Source of the DNA: Euborellia annulipes
Taxonomy: Eukaryota > Arthropoda > Insecta > Dermaptera > Anisolabididae
Assembly (NCBI GenBank): GCA_023213315.1
Contig: JAKCPI010007950.1
Span: 1 to 64,000, forward strand
Length of the DNA: 64,000 nucleotides
Direction of reading: 5' to 3'
Shown piece after piece: positions 32,296 to 43,512 of the stretch. The translations under genes and the position numbers were made by a program. Positions within the stretch are counted from its first letter, which is position 1; each line of letters opens with the position of its first letter. The notes beneath the pieces are model-generated. The model did not search any database and was not told where the DNA came from. It saw only the letters and a list, made by a program, of their open reading frames with translations.

Positions 32296-32597
32296 AAAAA
32301 GGGAAATTAAAAAAAAAAATGTTATTTGATCATAAATCGGTAAGGCTGAACGCATACCAAACGAGCAAAAATGTTTTCGAACAAAACGTTCCGCCCCCCC
32401 GAGAGAACTGTATATTTTTAATAAGAATCCAATAAGAAATATTTTTTATTTACTTTTTTAATATATGGGTGAATATAATATCTTATTTATCAAATTCTCT
32501 AGTTACGCCCATGGTGGTCTTCAAACAATTTTGAAAGCAAAATGAGAACAGCGTGAAAAAAATAATTGATTTTTTGAATTTTTAAGAGAAAGTAAAA
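32296..32597. repeat. hAT H3 end and family A fragment
   Basis: CAAATTCTCTAGTTACGCCC ATG at 32,494-32,516 is the end of hAT family H3. From 32,517 a family A body fragment runs to a residual AGAGAAAGTAAAA end. No gene seen. Confidence 0.5.
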
Positions 32598-33539
32598 ATT
32601 AATATGTCAAAATAAATTTGGAAAATCGATTTTAATCATTTTCAGAATGTTTTGAGACTAAAATTTCATTGTTTTTGCTTGAATATTTTATATACTAAGT
32701 TATTCAATCAATATCAAGGCCTAAATGTGTTTATTTAATTAAAAAACAATAAATTAGGATAATTAGAAAATGAAAGAGGCCGTTAAAATTTGAAGATGTA
32801 AAAGGCAATTAATAAACCCCCATTTTATGTGGTCGTAGTTAAATAAAAAAATGTCTATAGCTTTATAATTGATTGAAAAGACCAGTTTTGCATTTTTCCA
32901 CAAATCCAACGAAAAATAAGAGAGATCCCGAGTCGAAATAGAACGCCTGGTTTGAGCCTTTTAGTCCTGAATTCCCTTGTTATTTGATGGGATGTTATTT
33001 ATTTACAATTTTGTGAAAGCCTACTGATTCTACCAGGAGAATTAGAAGATTCAAACCAGTACTTGAACGCCTGGTTTGAACCTTTTAGTCCTCAATTCCT
33101 TTGTTATTTGATAGGATTAAAATTTGGTTAAAGCCTACTAAACCTACCAGGAGAATTAGAAGGTTCAAACCAGTATTTGAGTCAAAATTGAAAGCCTGGC
33201 TTGAGCCTACTAAGCCTGCCAGGAGAATTAGAAGGTTCAAACCAGTACTTGAACGCCTGGCTTGAACCTTGCAGTCTTCAATTGAGGACTAAAAGGTTCA
33301 AGCCAGGCGTTCGAATTTGACTCGGGAAGTACTGGTTTGAATCTTCTAATCCTCTCGGGTAAAAATTAAAAACAGTGCGATCTCAGCGCCAAAGCTTTAA
33401 TAGATGACCACCTTTCATTTTCTTTCATTCTTTGGATATTTGGATTTATTATCGATAAAAAAGAAGTAAGTTTTAAGTTTTATTTTCATTTTTTTCATTA
33501 ATTTTCTTTATTATTATTAATTATTTTTATTTATTTAAG

Positions 33540-34046
33540 GGTCAACGTTATAAAAACAAGCCAAAACAAAATGATAAGGTTAGCTGTTATTTTTATTTTT
33601 ATTTTTTTTTATATAGATGTAATCTTATATTCTATTTAATTTTTTCAATTATATTCATTAGAAATTTTAATTGTAAAAACACATTGGCCTGAAGAAGCCA
33701 CTTTAATTTTAATAAATGAATACAAGGAACATTGGCCATTCATGTCATTTTGAAAGGTAAGAAGACAAATTAAAAAAGATTATAAATTTATAAAATTAAT
33801 TTATATATTTTTCACATTTCCAGAGAACTAAATGAAGTTCTTACTGAAAAGAAAAATATTTTTCCACACGTGATAGCTAATGGTATAGGCCTACATATAC
33901 AGCCAAGGTAAAAATTAATGTGATTTATTTTAGAGATGGAAACTCATTTTTACATTCATATTTTCTTTAAAACAATTTCAGTAATGAATCTCCAGAAATA
34001 TTGAAATCGACACGAAGAGCATTTGGAATTTTTAAAATTTTTTAAA
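33540..34046 (+). pseudogene. Spliced gene remnant in the TIR element
   Basis: Four exon-like segments with short GT..AG introns: 33,540-33,578, 33,662-33,756, 33,824-33,907 and 33,982-34,046 (TAA at the end). The reading frame runs unbroken across the third splice, and that is the best evidence of a real transcript. Exon 2 encodes THWPEEATLILINEYKEHW, which resembles the W..EAT..LI..Y pattern of trihelix/MADF-type Myb-like DNA-binding domains found in transposon genes. A stop and one-base shift at 33,751-33,756 break the frame. Exon 3 gives ELNEVLTEKKNIFPHVIAN. The protein ends early, so it is a remnant, perhaps of an element-borne DNA-binding protein. Confidence 0.45.
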
Positions 34047-34142
34047 TATATGTTATCTTATTCTCAAATTAAAGAAAATTGATATTTAAACAAAAAATAT
34101 TTTATTTAAAGATTAATTTGATTTTCCTTTTATTTAAGAATT

Positions 34143-34275
34143 TAATTGTAGCGAAATGAAGAGCAAAACGTGAAGATCCATCAAAATCTCGACATCGAAT
34201 TTTTGACATGAATCCAATACTTTCTCTCTATATATATTAACATATATAGATGTAAGAGAAAGTAAAAAATTTCGA
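34143..34275 (+). repeat. Family A 3' fragment
   Basis: CATCAAAATCTCGACATCGA through the facing CTTTCTCTCTA/TAAGAGAAAG end. Confidence 0.7.
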
Positions 34276-34299
34276 ATGTGGAGTGCCAAGTTGTATAAA

Positions 34300-34495
34300 T
34301 TAGCAAAGAGGTATGCTTGTTTTTTGGCATTGAGAAAAATAACTTTTAGAGTGTTTTCTTCAAATATTTCGATGGCATTTAATAGGACTTCTTCATCAGC
34401 GGTGAAGTGCTATTAAATGTCTTCGAAATATTTGAAGAAAAAAGTCTAAAAGTTATTTTTCTCATTGCCAAAAAACAAGCATACCTCTTTGCTAA
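34300..34495. repeat. Long hairpin, ~88-bp arms
   Basis: TTAGCAAAGAGGTATGCTTG .. CAAATATTTCGATGGCATTT faces its near-complement on the right (TTCGAAATATTTGAAG .. CATACCTCTTTGCTAA). Near the turn is CTTCATCAGCGG, which gives CTGATGA on the minus strand, with GAAA further along. No good stem II is seen, so a hammerhead is not supported. Confidence 0.75.
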
Positions 34496-35149
34496 TCTAA
34501 CAAAATTATCAGAACTTTTTTGTCACTCTGTATATATGTATATAAACAAATTTTAAATGAGAATTCATAGGCCTAAACTAGGATTCCAGCATTCAATACT
34601 GCTGGTCGTAATAGTAGATCTGGTAGACTTAAACTAGTATTTCGAATACCTGGTCTGAGTCTAAACATGTCAAAAAGGGACATAAGTAGACTTGTTAGAA
34701 CCAAACCAGACTTTCAAATTCCCATAGAAACCATGCTTTCAAATCCTAGTTTGATTCTGTTAAGTCTACTTAGACAACAATTAGATTCTGAGGTTTTGTA
34801 GACTCAAACCAGGCGTTCGATTTCGACTCGGGATATTAGCGAGTTTTTGAAAAGCGAATGTGCGCGTGAAGAAAAGCCTAGACGAGAGTGAAGCGAGGCT
34901 CCCTGGCTGCACTCTGGGCGCCGATCGAATTAGAAAAAACAAATTGATGCTCTCCCATCATTTGAAATAATTGCCAAATTGATTGATTTCATCTTTTTAT
35001 GCTTTTATAAAATTTTATTCGAAACTTTTTTTAACTATAAGAATAAAAGACTGCAAATTTATCTATAAAAAATTCAATCCTTTGAGAAAAAATAAAATTT
35101 CAAAATATTTTGTCTATTTTTTTTTTTATTTTTTTACATTCTCTTGCCT

Positions 35150-35510
35150 ATGTGTGTTCAATTTTAAGCATGAAGGAATTGAGCTAGTTGGGTGAAATTT
35201 TATATTTAAGCTAGACACCCCCCTGAGGCGTGGAAATAAGCTTTTAATCAAAATCAGCCAAAAAGTACTAGTACTTTACTGATGTAGTTTTTCAGTTTTT
35301 TTTTCCGATTTTCTCAAAATTCGGTCTAACGATTTTTTTTTTTTTTAATTAATAAATCAATTATTTTTTAGATGCTCTTTAAAATGTATATTCTCATTTT
35401 GCCGTTGAAGACCACTTTACTCTTGTTCTTTATAGGAAAGATAGGTGAAATGGTTGCCATTGTAACAGAATTTAAATCTTTTCCTTTTTAGATTAAAATT
35501 TATATAAATC
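35150..35510 (-). repeat. Family A copy, inverted
   Basis: GTGTTCAATTTTAAGCATGA through AGTACTAGTACTTTACTGAT to GTTGCCATTGTAACAG. The 5' hairpin is missing. Confidence 0.75.
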
Positions 35511-35869
35511 AATTATTTAGATGCCCTTTTAAAAAGTACATCAGTAATATTTTGTGAAAATTGTTTGAAGTACTCAAATCATTTCATCTAAATTAAATTT
35601 TACACTGATATTTAACTACCCCACAGTAATACAAGGTCGAAATATCTCTTGTGTTCAAATAAATATATCAACCATGTGATGATGAAGATTGAAAGATTTT
35701 ACATCTAACTAAATATATAACTATATCATTTATTTGGCAATATTCTCCGATTGCCTAATTAATTTCTTTTTTCTCGTTCAATTTTTATAATTCTTCCAAA
35801 TGTCCAAAAAAAAAAAAAAAATTATCTTAAAAGCTATTAAATTATTATTTTTATTTTTTCTTGGAAAAG

Positions 35870-36230
35870 AGGGGGAGAGGCGGCTGGCGCGACAATCAGA
35901 GCAGAGGGGAGGGGGAACCTGCCAGTCACGCCCTCCCCTCCTTTGGCCAAACTAAGAGCCCAATTAAATAAGATTGGAAATGAATAAAATCTTGATAATT
36001 CAATTGTCTATAACTCGGAAACGGCGCATCCAATTCGCATCGGATTTTTTGTAATGAGTTTAGAATTTCCTAGAGAATATTCACATGGAACTAAAATTGA
36101 ATAATTAAGAATATATTTTTTCTTTAATCTAACCATCCGTTCAACCAATCAAATGATAGTAAAAAGGATCATCGTTCTATATTCTCTGAAATTTTCCCTT
36201 TTATCTGTATATAAAATTTTCAAACAGTTT
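35870..36230 (-). repeat. Distal part of the palindrome repeat, inverted
   Basis: Reverse complement of 28,835-29,230, including the GC-rich block and AAAAAATCCGATGCGAATTG. It shows that the two pieces at 28.2-29.2 kb belong to one longer repeat. Confidence 0.7.
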
Positions 36231-36364
36231 TTTTTTTTTTTTAATTTCTCTTTATTAGCAATCTCGGCGCTCCCAATTTTTATTAAATAAACGAATATTA
36301 TATAAATTTTGAATAAATATCTTAGGGGTTGTCCACATATTACGTAACGCGTTGGGGGAGGGAG

Positions 36365-36557
36365 AGGCATGGGCGTAACTAGGGGGTGCCGGGGGGGCAT
36401 GGCCCTCCCAGAAGGCTCGTGCCCCCCCCCCCCCCAGAAAGCTCCCTGCCCCAAGAAAAATTGAGAAAATATGGGGCTTTCCAGGCCCTCCGGAGGATAG
36501 CTGGTCCCATGGCCCCCCCCCCCCCCAGCCAAATTCTCTAGTTACGCCCTCGACCAT
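36365..36557 (-). mobile_element. hAT MITE family H3
   Basis: Ends CATGGGCGTAACTAGGGG and CTCTAGTTACGCCC. The interior has C-run blocks and AAAATATGGGGCTTTCCAGG, shared inverted with 37,693-37,894. The outer base pairs of the right end are decayed and no clean duplication is seen. Confidence 0.7.
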
Positions 36558-37659
36558 TTTTAATCATTTTTACTCGGGTTTATTAAATTTAATATTATTG
36601 ATAAAACAGAATAAAAGTAAGAAATTTATTATTGGAATTAATCATAGAAAATAATTAATTCAACTTAACAAATTAGAATAAAAACTTTCAAAGTTATTAT
36701 ATTTACTAAACTTGTAGTTGAAGTGTATCTATCTTATGGGTTGCTTGTCTCTCTTTATACATGTATATATATATAATGTACATAGATAGAGTACATAACG
36801 ACTGTGTTTTGCTTGTAAACTGCTCAGTACACGCGTGTCGAGTTTTTCTCCCGGGGGGTGAGTGGAGAGAGTTGGGGTTGGTTCTAAATACGACAAGGAG
36901 TGTGACCTCGTAGCCTTTAGGAGCAAAACAGGGATGGGGGGTTTGCAAGGTGGTGGCGTCAACTTCCATTCATTATTCATCCTTGCCAAACTTATAGTTG
37001 CAAATCTCCCAACTAACGTTGACTCTCTTTTTTTTTATTATTATTATTTTTTCGGCTGAATTTATATTTCTAGACGATTTTGCTCTCGCAAATGAGCTAA
37101 ACTCTCGAACTAGGAATGGAAGGAAGACGGGAGGGTCGTTGATTAAAGCCAACTGAACAAATAGAGATGTCAACCTCTCTGACGTACATACATACACTAC
37201 ATTTATTGAGTCATAAATAAACCCATAAATTTACAAATTACATTAGTTACGGAAATCTAATAAAAAAAAAGAAAAAAGATAATTTTTACTTAAACTCACT
37301 AAAGATCAAAAAATTAACGAGTCCCTTTTTCGGCTTCTAAACATCTTTTCAACCTTGATCAATTTATTTATACTTTCACAAGTATTGTTATTAGAAATAA
37401 AAGTCATTTTTTTTATGTAATCGTGGTTTATTTTATCAAATAATAATACAAAAAAAAAAAAAAAAAAAAAAATAGATTAGACAGTGACTTGTGTAATCAA
37501 GCAAATTCTACATTTTAATTTTCCCCCTATGAATACTCATCACCCCCAAATCTCCACCCCCGTCCCTTATTTATTGCCCCCCTGATGGCCCAAATCTTCC
37601 ACTTGAGGGCAATGCCCCCAGCTTGGAAACCACTTGTTTAAGGCATTAAGGAAATTAAC
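36558..37659. other. No gene seen
   Basis: AT-rich, with a GC-richer patch at 36,830-37,000 (GGGGGGTTTGCAAGGTGGTG) that has overlapping short frames but no recognised protein. Confidence 0.4.
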
Positions 37660-38165
37660 TACAAGGTTGAAATTTTATATTTAACTTAGGTACATGGGCG
37701 TAACTAGAGAATTTGGCTGGGGGCCACGGGACCAGCCATCCTCGCTGGGGGGGGGGCATGGGACAGCTAACCTTCGGTGGGCCTGGAAAGCCCCATATTT
37801 TCTCAATTTGGGGGGGGGGCAAGGAGCTTTCTGAGGGGGGCCACGAGCCTTATAGGGGGGAGGCCCCATCCGGCACCCCCTAGTTACGCCCATGCTTAGG
37901 TATCCTCCCGGATATTTAAAATAATCTTTTGAACAAAATCGGCCAAAAAGTTATTGTAATTTACAGAAGTACTTTTACAGTTTTTCATTTTATGATTTTC
38001 TTAAAATTGGCTTTAACCCGATTTTGATTAAAATTCATAAATCAATTATTTTTTAGATGCTCTTTAATAAGCACATCAGTAAAAATTTTTTGAAAATCGT
38101 TTGAAGCTCACTTTACTCATGTATTATTTCAGATTTTTCAAATTCGTAAAGTCACACCAGATTTT
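37660..38165 (-). repeat. Family A copy, inverted, with a hAT insert
   Basis: GAAATTTTATATTTAACTTAG, split by the hAT at 37,693-37,894, then ACAAAATCGGCCAAAAAGTT and onward to a residual GTCACACCAGATTTTT. Confidence 0.75.
37693..37894 (+). mobile_element. hAT MITE family H3, complete
   Basis: 202 bp. TIRs CATGGGCGTAACTAG / CTAGTTACGCCCATG. The flanks 37,685-37,692 and 37,895-37,902 are both CTTAGGTA, a perfect 8-bp duplication. Removing it restores the family A sequence. Confidence 0.92.
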
Positions 38166-38389
38166 TGCATTATTATTTGCTAAAATAAACCACGATTTAT
38201 GTCTTTTATTTCTAACCTTCATACTTTCATACTACAATTACCTGTAGTCGATTAGACGCACCACTTCCAATAATAGACTCAATTGTTTAAACCTGTGTAT
38301 ATTAATTTATATTTATTTATATACTTTAATTATAACTTATTGGTTATGAATTATATAATTGAGTTTGTAAAATTTGTCTCATATTGACA

Positions 38390-38444
38390 GCCCATAAGCT
38401 CTGAGGATGGTCTCGACCGAGACCGAAACGTTAGCCTAATGGGC
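38390..38444 (+). ncRNA. Small hammerhead ribozyme, GUU-type site
   Basis: Stem I in two helices: outer GCCCAT/ATGGGC and inner GCT/AGC around a small internal loop. Core CTGAGGA, extra T, perfect stem II GGTCTC/GAGACC with loop GACC, GAAA, CGTT. U at the cleavage position is allowed by the NUH rule. All core residues intact. Confidence 0.75.
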
Positions 38445-38496
38445 CTTAAATAAATGAAACAAATACTAGCTGCTCTTCTTTCTTCATCCTGTTTCT

Positions 38497-38721
38497 CAAA
38501 AGGGGGATAGAGGTGTTTGAGGGGGGTAATAGGGGATCGACAGACACATTTTTTTAATTTCGGTAATTCAAAGGGATTCTGTACTTGTTTGAGAATATAA
38601 ATACAAATCAAATTTTTAAGTATTAATTTTAAAATTTTACATAAAAATGAATTTTTTGTGAAAAAAGGTATTTTTCAAATCTCGGGGGGGTATTACCCCT
38701 TCCCCCCCTTATCCGCCCTTG
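38497..38721 (+). mobile_element. hAT-like MITE family H2
   Basis: Left end decayed, right end TTATCCGCCCTTG. Interior GATTCTGTACTTGTTTGAGA and CTCGGGGGGGTATTACCCC match 4710 and 19,524. The flanks do not match. Confidence 0.7.
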
Positions 38722-39899
38722 TTAATAACCTTTATCCAGCTTTAAACCTACTTTTCTCAATACTTATTTAGCTTCATAACATAAATTAGTTTTCGTTAGT
38801 ATTTTTGATAATTCATTGTCTTGATTATAAAATAAATTTATTTCATTAAAATTAGTTTACAACTTTGCCCCAAATAGAAATGCGTTTAGAGATCATGGGC
38901 TTTTAAACTCGCTGAGGGGCCATTCAGTGTTACAAAAGTGACCTAGAGGGAAGAGGCACTTTGCTGACCAAACTAAATGCAAAATTTACTTCTTCCCCCT
39001 CCCAAAAAAAAAAAAAAAAAAAAAAAATTGCTCAAAACAGCAGCCGGGTTTTTTTTTTAAGAATATCAGGATCAAAACCTTCTATTTACAGTTCAAATTC
39101 TTTCTATTGTTATTATTATATTTCATCTCTTGTGATTCGAAAAGGTGTTCGCTAGCTCTAGACAGCAGCAATGGGATTATTATGAATCGTGTCCAAAACA
39201 ACTTGTGAATAAATTAAACATTCGTCTTTTATAGATTGTTATTCAATATTCAATTGGCCTGCTTTTTTTTCTCTCTCTCTCAAACTTTTTATAATATGGA
39301 AATGAATTCCAAGGCTAAGGAATTTATTTTTAATGAATAAATTCCATTCATATTTAAATTATTTATCAATAAATCATATTTGAAGAATTTTATTAAATAA
39401 TTTTTTTTTTATTATTGTAATCAACTTATTATACGGAATTTATTCATAAATACAAAATTAGATCTTTAAGAATTATATAAAAAACAGCGTCTATAGTTTC
39501 CATATCCGAATGATATTTTGGTTTATTTCAATTGGAGTTGTTAGTTTAAATTATGCAAAGTGTGTATTTTTAACACTATTTAAGATAAAATAATACCACG
39601 ATGAGATGTCGATTAGACATAGAAAATAGAGAATAAATAAAAGGTCGTTTGGCGCCTTTAACGAAGACCAAAATATCTGGATAAAATCACAAGTGAAATG
39701 ATTTAGGATTATTCATATAGAATTTACAAAAATAAATGAATAAATTCGATAACACTGAATTTTCTTCACAAGAAATTTGACTAGTGAATCTAGTACATTT
39801 TATATACTGAATTCAGTTAAGTAGATAGAATATAGAGAAAAATAAATTTTAATAGAAAATGTTCTCTAATTTTGAATTTTCAATATTTTTTTTTTTTTT
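38722..39899. other. AT-rich DNA, no gene seen
   Basis: Includes a poly-A run at about 39,003-39,027. No recognised element. Confidence 0.4.
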
Positions 39900-40045
39900 T
39901 AGAAATGCCTGTGCCCCCAATAGATATTATCATATATAACAGATATCGTAAAAGTCTTGAATGGCCTAAGTTGCCGAAAAGACTGTGTCAATGTGTGTTT
40001 GAGTGTGAGTGTGAATGAGAAACAAGTGTGAGTGTTAAAAAAAAA
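39900..40045 (+). mobile_element. tRNA-SINE 3' half
   Basis: AGAAATGCCTGTGCCCCCAA, AATGGCCTAAGTTGCCGAAA then a GTGTGAGTGTGAATGAG tail, matching the body and tail of the SINE at 29,351-29,600. 5'-truncated. Confidence 0.7.
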
Positions 40046-40466
40046 TTTTTAACGACACCCCTTAAAAATATGCAGTTAGTTTTAATACATAAATAAGAGA
40101 AAGTAAAATGTTAAGCTTCAGCCCAATAGGAGGTCATTTAGACGTGCCGCAAAAGGCTAAAAGTTTAGAAAAATCGAATCTTTTCAGTTTTTTTTTTTTC
40201 TTTTATAATTTCGTTAATTATTAACAGGTTTTTACGAATTTTTGGAAAGTTAAAGAACTATAGAATATCGTAAATATAAGTTTTTTGCATTTAGGGATGG
40301 TAAAAATTGCATTGGGGGTGTCCAAAATAAAAAAAACAAAAAAAAAAAAAAAACTTCAATTCGATTTTTCTAAACTTTTAGCAGTTTGCGGCACTTCTAA
40401 ATGACCTCCGATTGGGGGGAAACTTATTATAACTATCTGCATATTTGAAAGGGTGTCAACTTAAAA
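40046..40466. repeat. Foldback, ~110-bp arms
   Basis: GACACCCCTTAAAAATATGC and AGGAGGTCATTTAGACGTGC on the left recur inverted on the right (GGCACTTCTAAATGACCTCC, CTGCATATTTGAAAGGGTGT). The left arm also contains a residual AAGAGAAAGTAAAA of family A type. Confidence 0.7.
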
Positions 40467-40549
40467 AAATCCTGTAAATGCAAAATAAGACCCGTTTTTT
40501 GGCACATTTCCTATTAAAATTTATTTTTCTCTATATCTCTAAAACTGTA

Positions 40550-40759
40550 CAGTGAGGGTCAATATTAAGTCCCACCCAAGCGTTTTTTATTTGTGATTAT
40601 TTCAATGTTTTTAAACAAATATTATATATTTTTTAATGGAAACTTTCATGGCTCTAACCTAGATAATTTACAATAAAGATTTTCATTTTATTTTATAAAA
40701 ACAATGAAATAATCACAAGTAGAAAACGCCTAGGTGGGACTTAATATTGACCCTCACTG
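40550..40759. mobile_element. Mariner-type MITE, 210 bp
   Basis: The TIRs CAGTGAGGGTCAATATTAAG and their inverted partner extend for about 60 bp through GTCCCACC and TGATTATTTCA. TA flanks both ends (40,548-40,549 and 40,760-40,761). TA target plus CAGTGAGGG ends fit Tc1/mariner. Confidence 0.85.
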
Positions 40760-40761
40760 TA

Positions 40762-41962
40762 CCTGATGGGGTAAAACTAAATTGATATTTGAATTAAGCA
40801 TGAAAAATACTTCTAGAAACTAACTCATGTCTTAATTCTTGTGTAAGGTCGACCAGTGTAATTTCTTTCTTTTGTTTAACCAGATCCACCAGATTATCGG
40901 TTTTATCTCCGATCAAAATTAACCCACATACTCTCTATTTCAAATGAATTTTTTACAAAATAAAAGAATTTAAAATAAATACAGTATTAAAAATAAATTA
41001 GTTATTTTTCTCTCTCCCTGAATGAGATAATTTTTATAATTCTCGGAACGAAACCCAGACAGGCAGGTAACCCAATACAATTAATAAAATATCTTTACTT
41101 ATTTGTTATTTTAAATACTATTTTTTATTAAAACTTCACACTTTTCAGGTCGGAATTTTTTTTGTTCGTCTAAAAAAAAAAAACAAAATCCAGTTAAATA
41201 TTTTTTCCGATTAATTGTTCTATAACAATCGTATTTCTAAATCTATTCTCCTATTGATAGGTGACAAATCGACAAATCGTTTGTTTCTGTTTTGTTTTGT
41301 TATTGTTCAAAATTAAAACATAAATTCTATTTTTATTTTTAAAAAAAATCTAAATGTATCTAAGCCCTGAGAGGTTAAACCGCACACTATTGAATTGGAA
41401 AAGTTGTTGGTCATTTGGGCCAAGTTTTATTATTTTAATCGGTGCATTTTTTTTTTTATGGCCATTTGTTCAGGAGTATTTGAAATCTCAATACTCAAAA
41501 CGATTTAAACAAAATATACCCCGAAGGGAATAAAAATCGATTGGAATCAAGGGAGTGTCTATTTTATTGATATGAATAAAAAATAAAAATATAATAGCTG
41601 AACAAAAGAATGGAAAAATAATAGATGAGGGGAAAATGGTATCCATTAATGTTACAAAATCAAAGGTAATCTTCCTTAGCGATCAACAGGCGAAAGGGAA
41701 TCGCCAAATTATTGAATCAAATTTGTTTTTCTAGCTTATCACTAGTGGGAGGCTGGCGTTAAAACCTCCATTTGAAAATTAAAAGAAACTGCCTGTGAAT
41801 ATTATGTGACTCTTTATACTAAATCCGTTTAAAAAAATTAGGCGTATTAGGAATCATGCAGAGATAAAATAGTGGTGAGCTAGTACATAGGCGGGTTCTA
41901 GAAATTTTTTGGCATAAATCGTGATTTATTTTAGCAAATAATAATACAAAAACAGGTCTATT
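40762..41962. other. AT-rich DNA, no gene seen
   Basis: No repeat or frame that I can assign. Confidence 0.4.
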
Positions 41963-42368
41963 CTCAAAAAACAGACGTTAAAATTTAAAATAAACAAATG
42001 GGTGTTAAAAAGTTATGTAAGCGTTAAAAAAATGCAATTCGAAATCACTTTCTTGCCTCAAATGGCTATTCTATAAACAAAAATTTAAAGCCAAAGCGTT
42101 AACATTTAGTAAATAGTGTTAAAAATAAATACAATGTCTAGGGGGTGCCTTTAATATTTTAACGTTGTGTTTAAAACAAACATGGCGTCTTTAACCTAAA
42201 AAGTAAGGTTATGATTTTGATAGCTTTGAAATAAAAGCAACATGTTAACGACGCTGTTAAAACTGTTTAGAGAATAGAATTTTTTTAACTCTGATTATTT
42301 TTACATTTCTTTTTAACATCCATTTGTGATTTCAAATTTTAACGTCTGTTTTTAGAGAATAGACCTGA
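41963..42368. mobile_element. Family M MITE, best copy
   Basis: TIRs CAGGTCTATTCTCAAAAAAC then AGACGTTAAAATTT, inverted at the right. The interior is rich in GTTAAA/TTTAAC and carries GGCGTCTTTAACCTAAAAAG. Non-coding; superfamily unassigned. Confidence 0.75.
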
Positions 42369-42864
42369 AAGTGTGTTATTAATTACAATAAAATACAGGA
42401 CAGAAGAATTCTATTTACTTTTTTTATATTATTGTTGATAAGTGGAAGGAGAAAAAAATCTTTACGTAAACCCATTCAAAGCCCAAAAACTCAATCTTGA
42501 TCATAAATTTCAATTCAATTGTGATCGAACAGAGGAGTTTTTATTTTTAAATTTTGTTAACTGATGAATTTTTAAATTTTTTGACGATATCTTAGATCCT
42601 TCTCAGCTCAAGTTTCGGTCCTGTTATGGACCGTCCTCAGAGGCGGGAAAAGTGTTTATTGCTTTACCCGAGTGAAAACATAAATCTCAAAATCTTCAGT
42701 GAGGTTTTCGAGGGTCACTTTCTACAATTGACCCTCAAAAACTTCAAACCATATAGAAATTATTCTATACAGGTTTGAACCTCAAAAACCTCAAATGTTG
42801 TAAACCCCATAAAATTTACTCCTACTTCTTTTATGTATAGCAATATTCCATAGCAAATCGAATG
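42369..42864. other. No gene seen; one degenerate hammerhead
   Basis: At 42,606-42,648 (-): CTGAGGA, stem II GGTCC/GGACC, GAAA, but CTTG in place of CGTC. The rest is AT-rich. Confidence 0.4.
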
Positions 42865-43008
42865 GTTTAAACCAGTGGTTTCCAAACTTTATCTTACCAT
42901 GCCTCCCCTAAAACTATTTCATCGTATGACGCCCCCCCCCCCCATTTTATAAAATAATACAAACAAAAATTTTTATTTGCTAAAAAATATATTAATACAT
43001 TCTATTAT

Positions 43009-43372
43009 ATCTTTATATATATAATTCTTCTGTACGTGTGTATGTGACTGAACTCCTCCTAAACGACTGAACCAATTATGATGAAATTTTCTGTGTATGT
43101 TTGTGAGAGTCCCGGACAGGTTTTGTTTCACAAATAACAATAAGTTAATGAGTAATTAACCGTTAAAATAAGAAAAAATAAAAATTAGGAGAAATAGTTG
43201 CCATGGTAACAAAATAAAAATATTTACCCATGTTTACGATTTTTTTTTATTTATTTACATTTTGAATTCTAAAATATCGGCGTAAATTTTTTGTTTGTGT
43301 ATCGGGAGAGTCCCGGAAAGGATTTGATTCACAAAAAATCTTAAGTTCATGAATAATTAACCGTTAAAATAA
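43009..43372 (+). repeat. Helitron-like leader with family A insert
   Basis: TCTTTATATATATAATTCTT, GACTGAACTCCTCCTAAACG and AATTATGATGAAATTTTCTG form a leader type common in arthropod Helitron-like repeats. A family A piece at about 43,190-43,275 (GTTGCCATGGTAACAAAATA) interrupts it. The part after (GAGTCCCGGAAAGGATTTG..) repeats the part before. Confidence 0.55.
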
Positions 43373-43512
43373 TCTCTATATATAAAAATGAAAAGGGAAA
43401 ATGTATGTACCGGTATGTATAGGCCTATAAGTAGGCGAGCAAGGGGGGGGGTCCAGGGGGCGCAGCCCCGGCTAGACGGAAAGCCCCGCCGAAGGCGGGG
43501 CTTTGCGTCTAG
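43373..43512 (+). mobile_element. Short non-autonomous Helitron
   Basis: Starts TCTCTATATATAAAAATG after an A. It ends with a perfect 11-bp hairpin AAAGCCCCGCC-GAA-GGCGGGGCTTT (43,480-43,504), then GCGT and CTAG, followed by T. 5'-TC, a 3' hairpin, CTRR and A/T insertion with no duplication are the Helitron signature. 140 bp. Confidence 0.85.

Larger units (their letters stand above)
32937..34832. mobile_element. 1.9-kb TIR element with gene remnant
   Basis: 30-bp TIRs begin CCCGAGTCGAAATAGAACGC and end with the inverted partner (one difference). Subterminal DNA holds about 125-bp direct units (GGAGAATTAGAAGGTTCAAA, ACGCCTGG) and an inner inverted end at 33,302-33,326, so a 390-bp MITE-like unit lies at the left. 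Flanks are AT/AT; the homologous palindrome arm is uninterrupted here. The interior holds a decayed spliced gene, a family A 3' end and a hairpin. Superfamily unassigned. Confidence 0.75.
32598..35060 (+). repeat. Third copy of the palindrome repeat, split
   Basis: 32,598-32,936 matches 27,690-27,990, and 34,833-35,060 matches 28,000-28,210 (GGGCGCCGATCGAATTAG). The 1.9-kb element at 32,937-34,832 sits between them. Confidence 0.8.

Noticed and set aside
33540..33578. First exon of the gene remnant in the 1.9-kb element
   Set aside because: I kept it only as a possible exon: its splice sites are acceptable, but the phase needed to join exon 2 meets a stop codon.
34300..34495. Possible hammerhead in the hairpin (CTGATGA on the minus strand with a distant GAAA)
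   Set aside because: No stem II can be formed between the two core segments, and no CGTC-like site follows GAAA.
36149..36557. Frames of 100 and 127 codons on the minus strand
   Set aside because: They run through the C-run and G-run ends of a hAT MITE and are glycine/proline low complexity.
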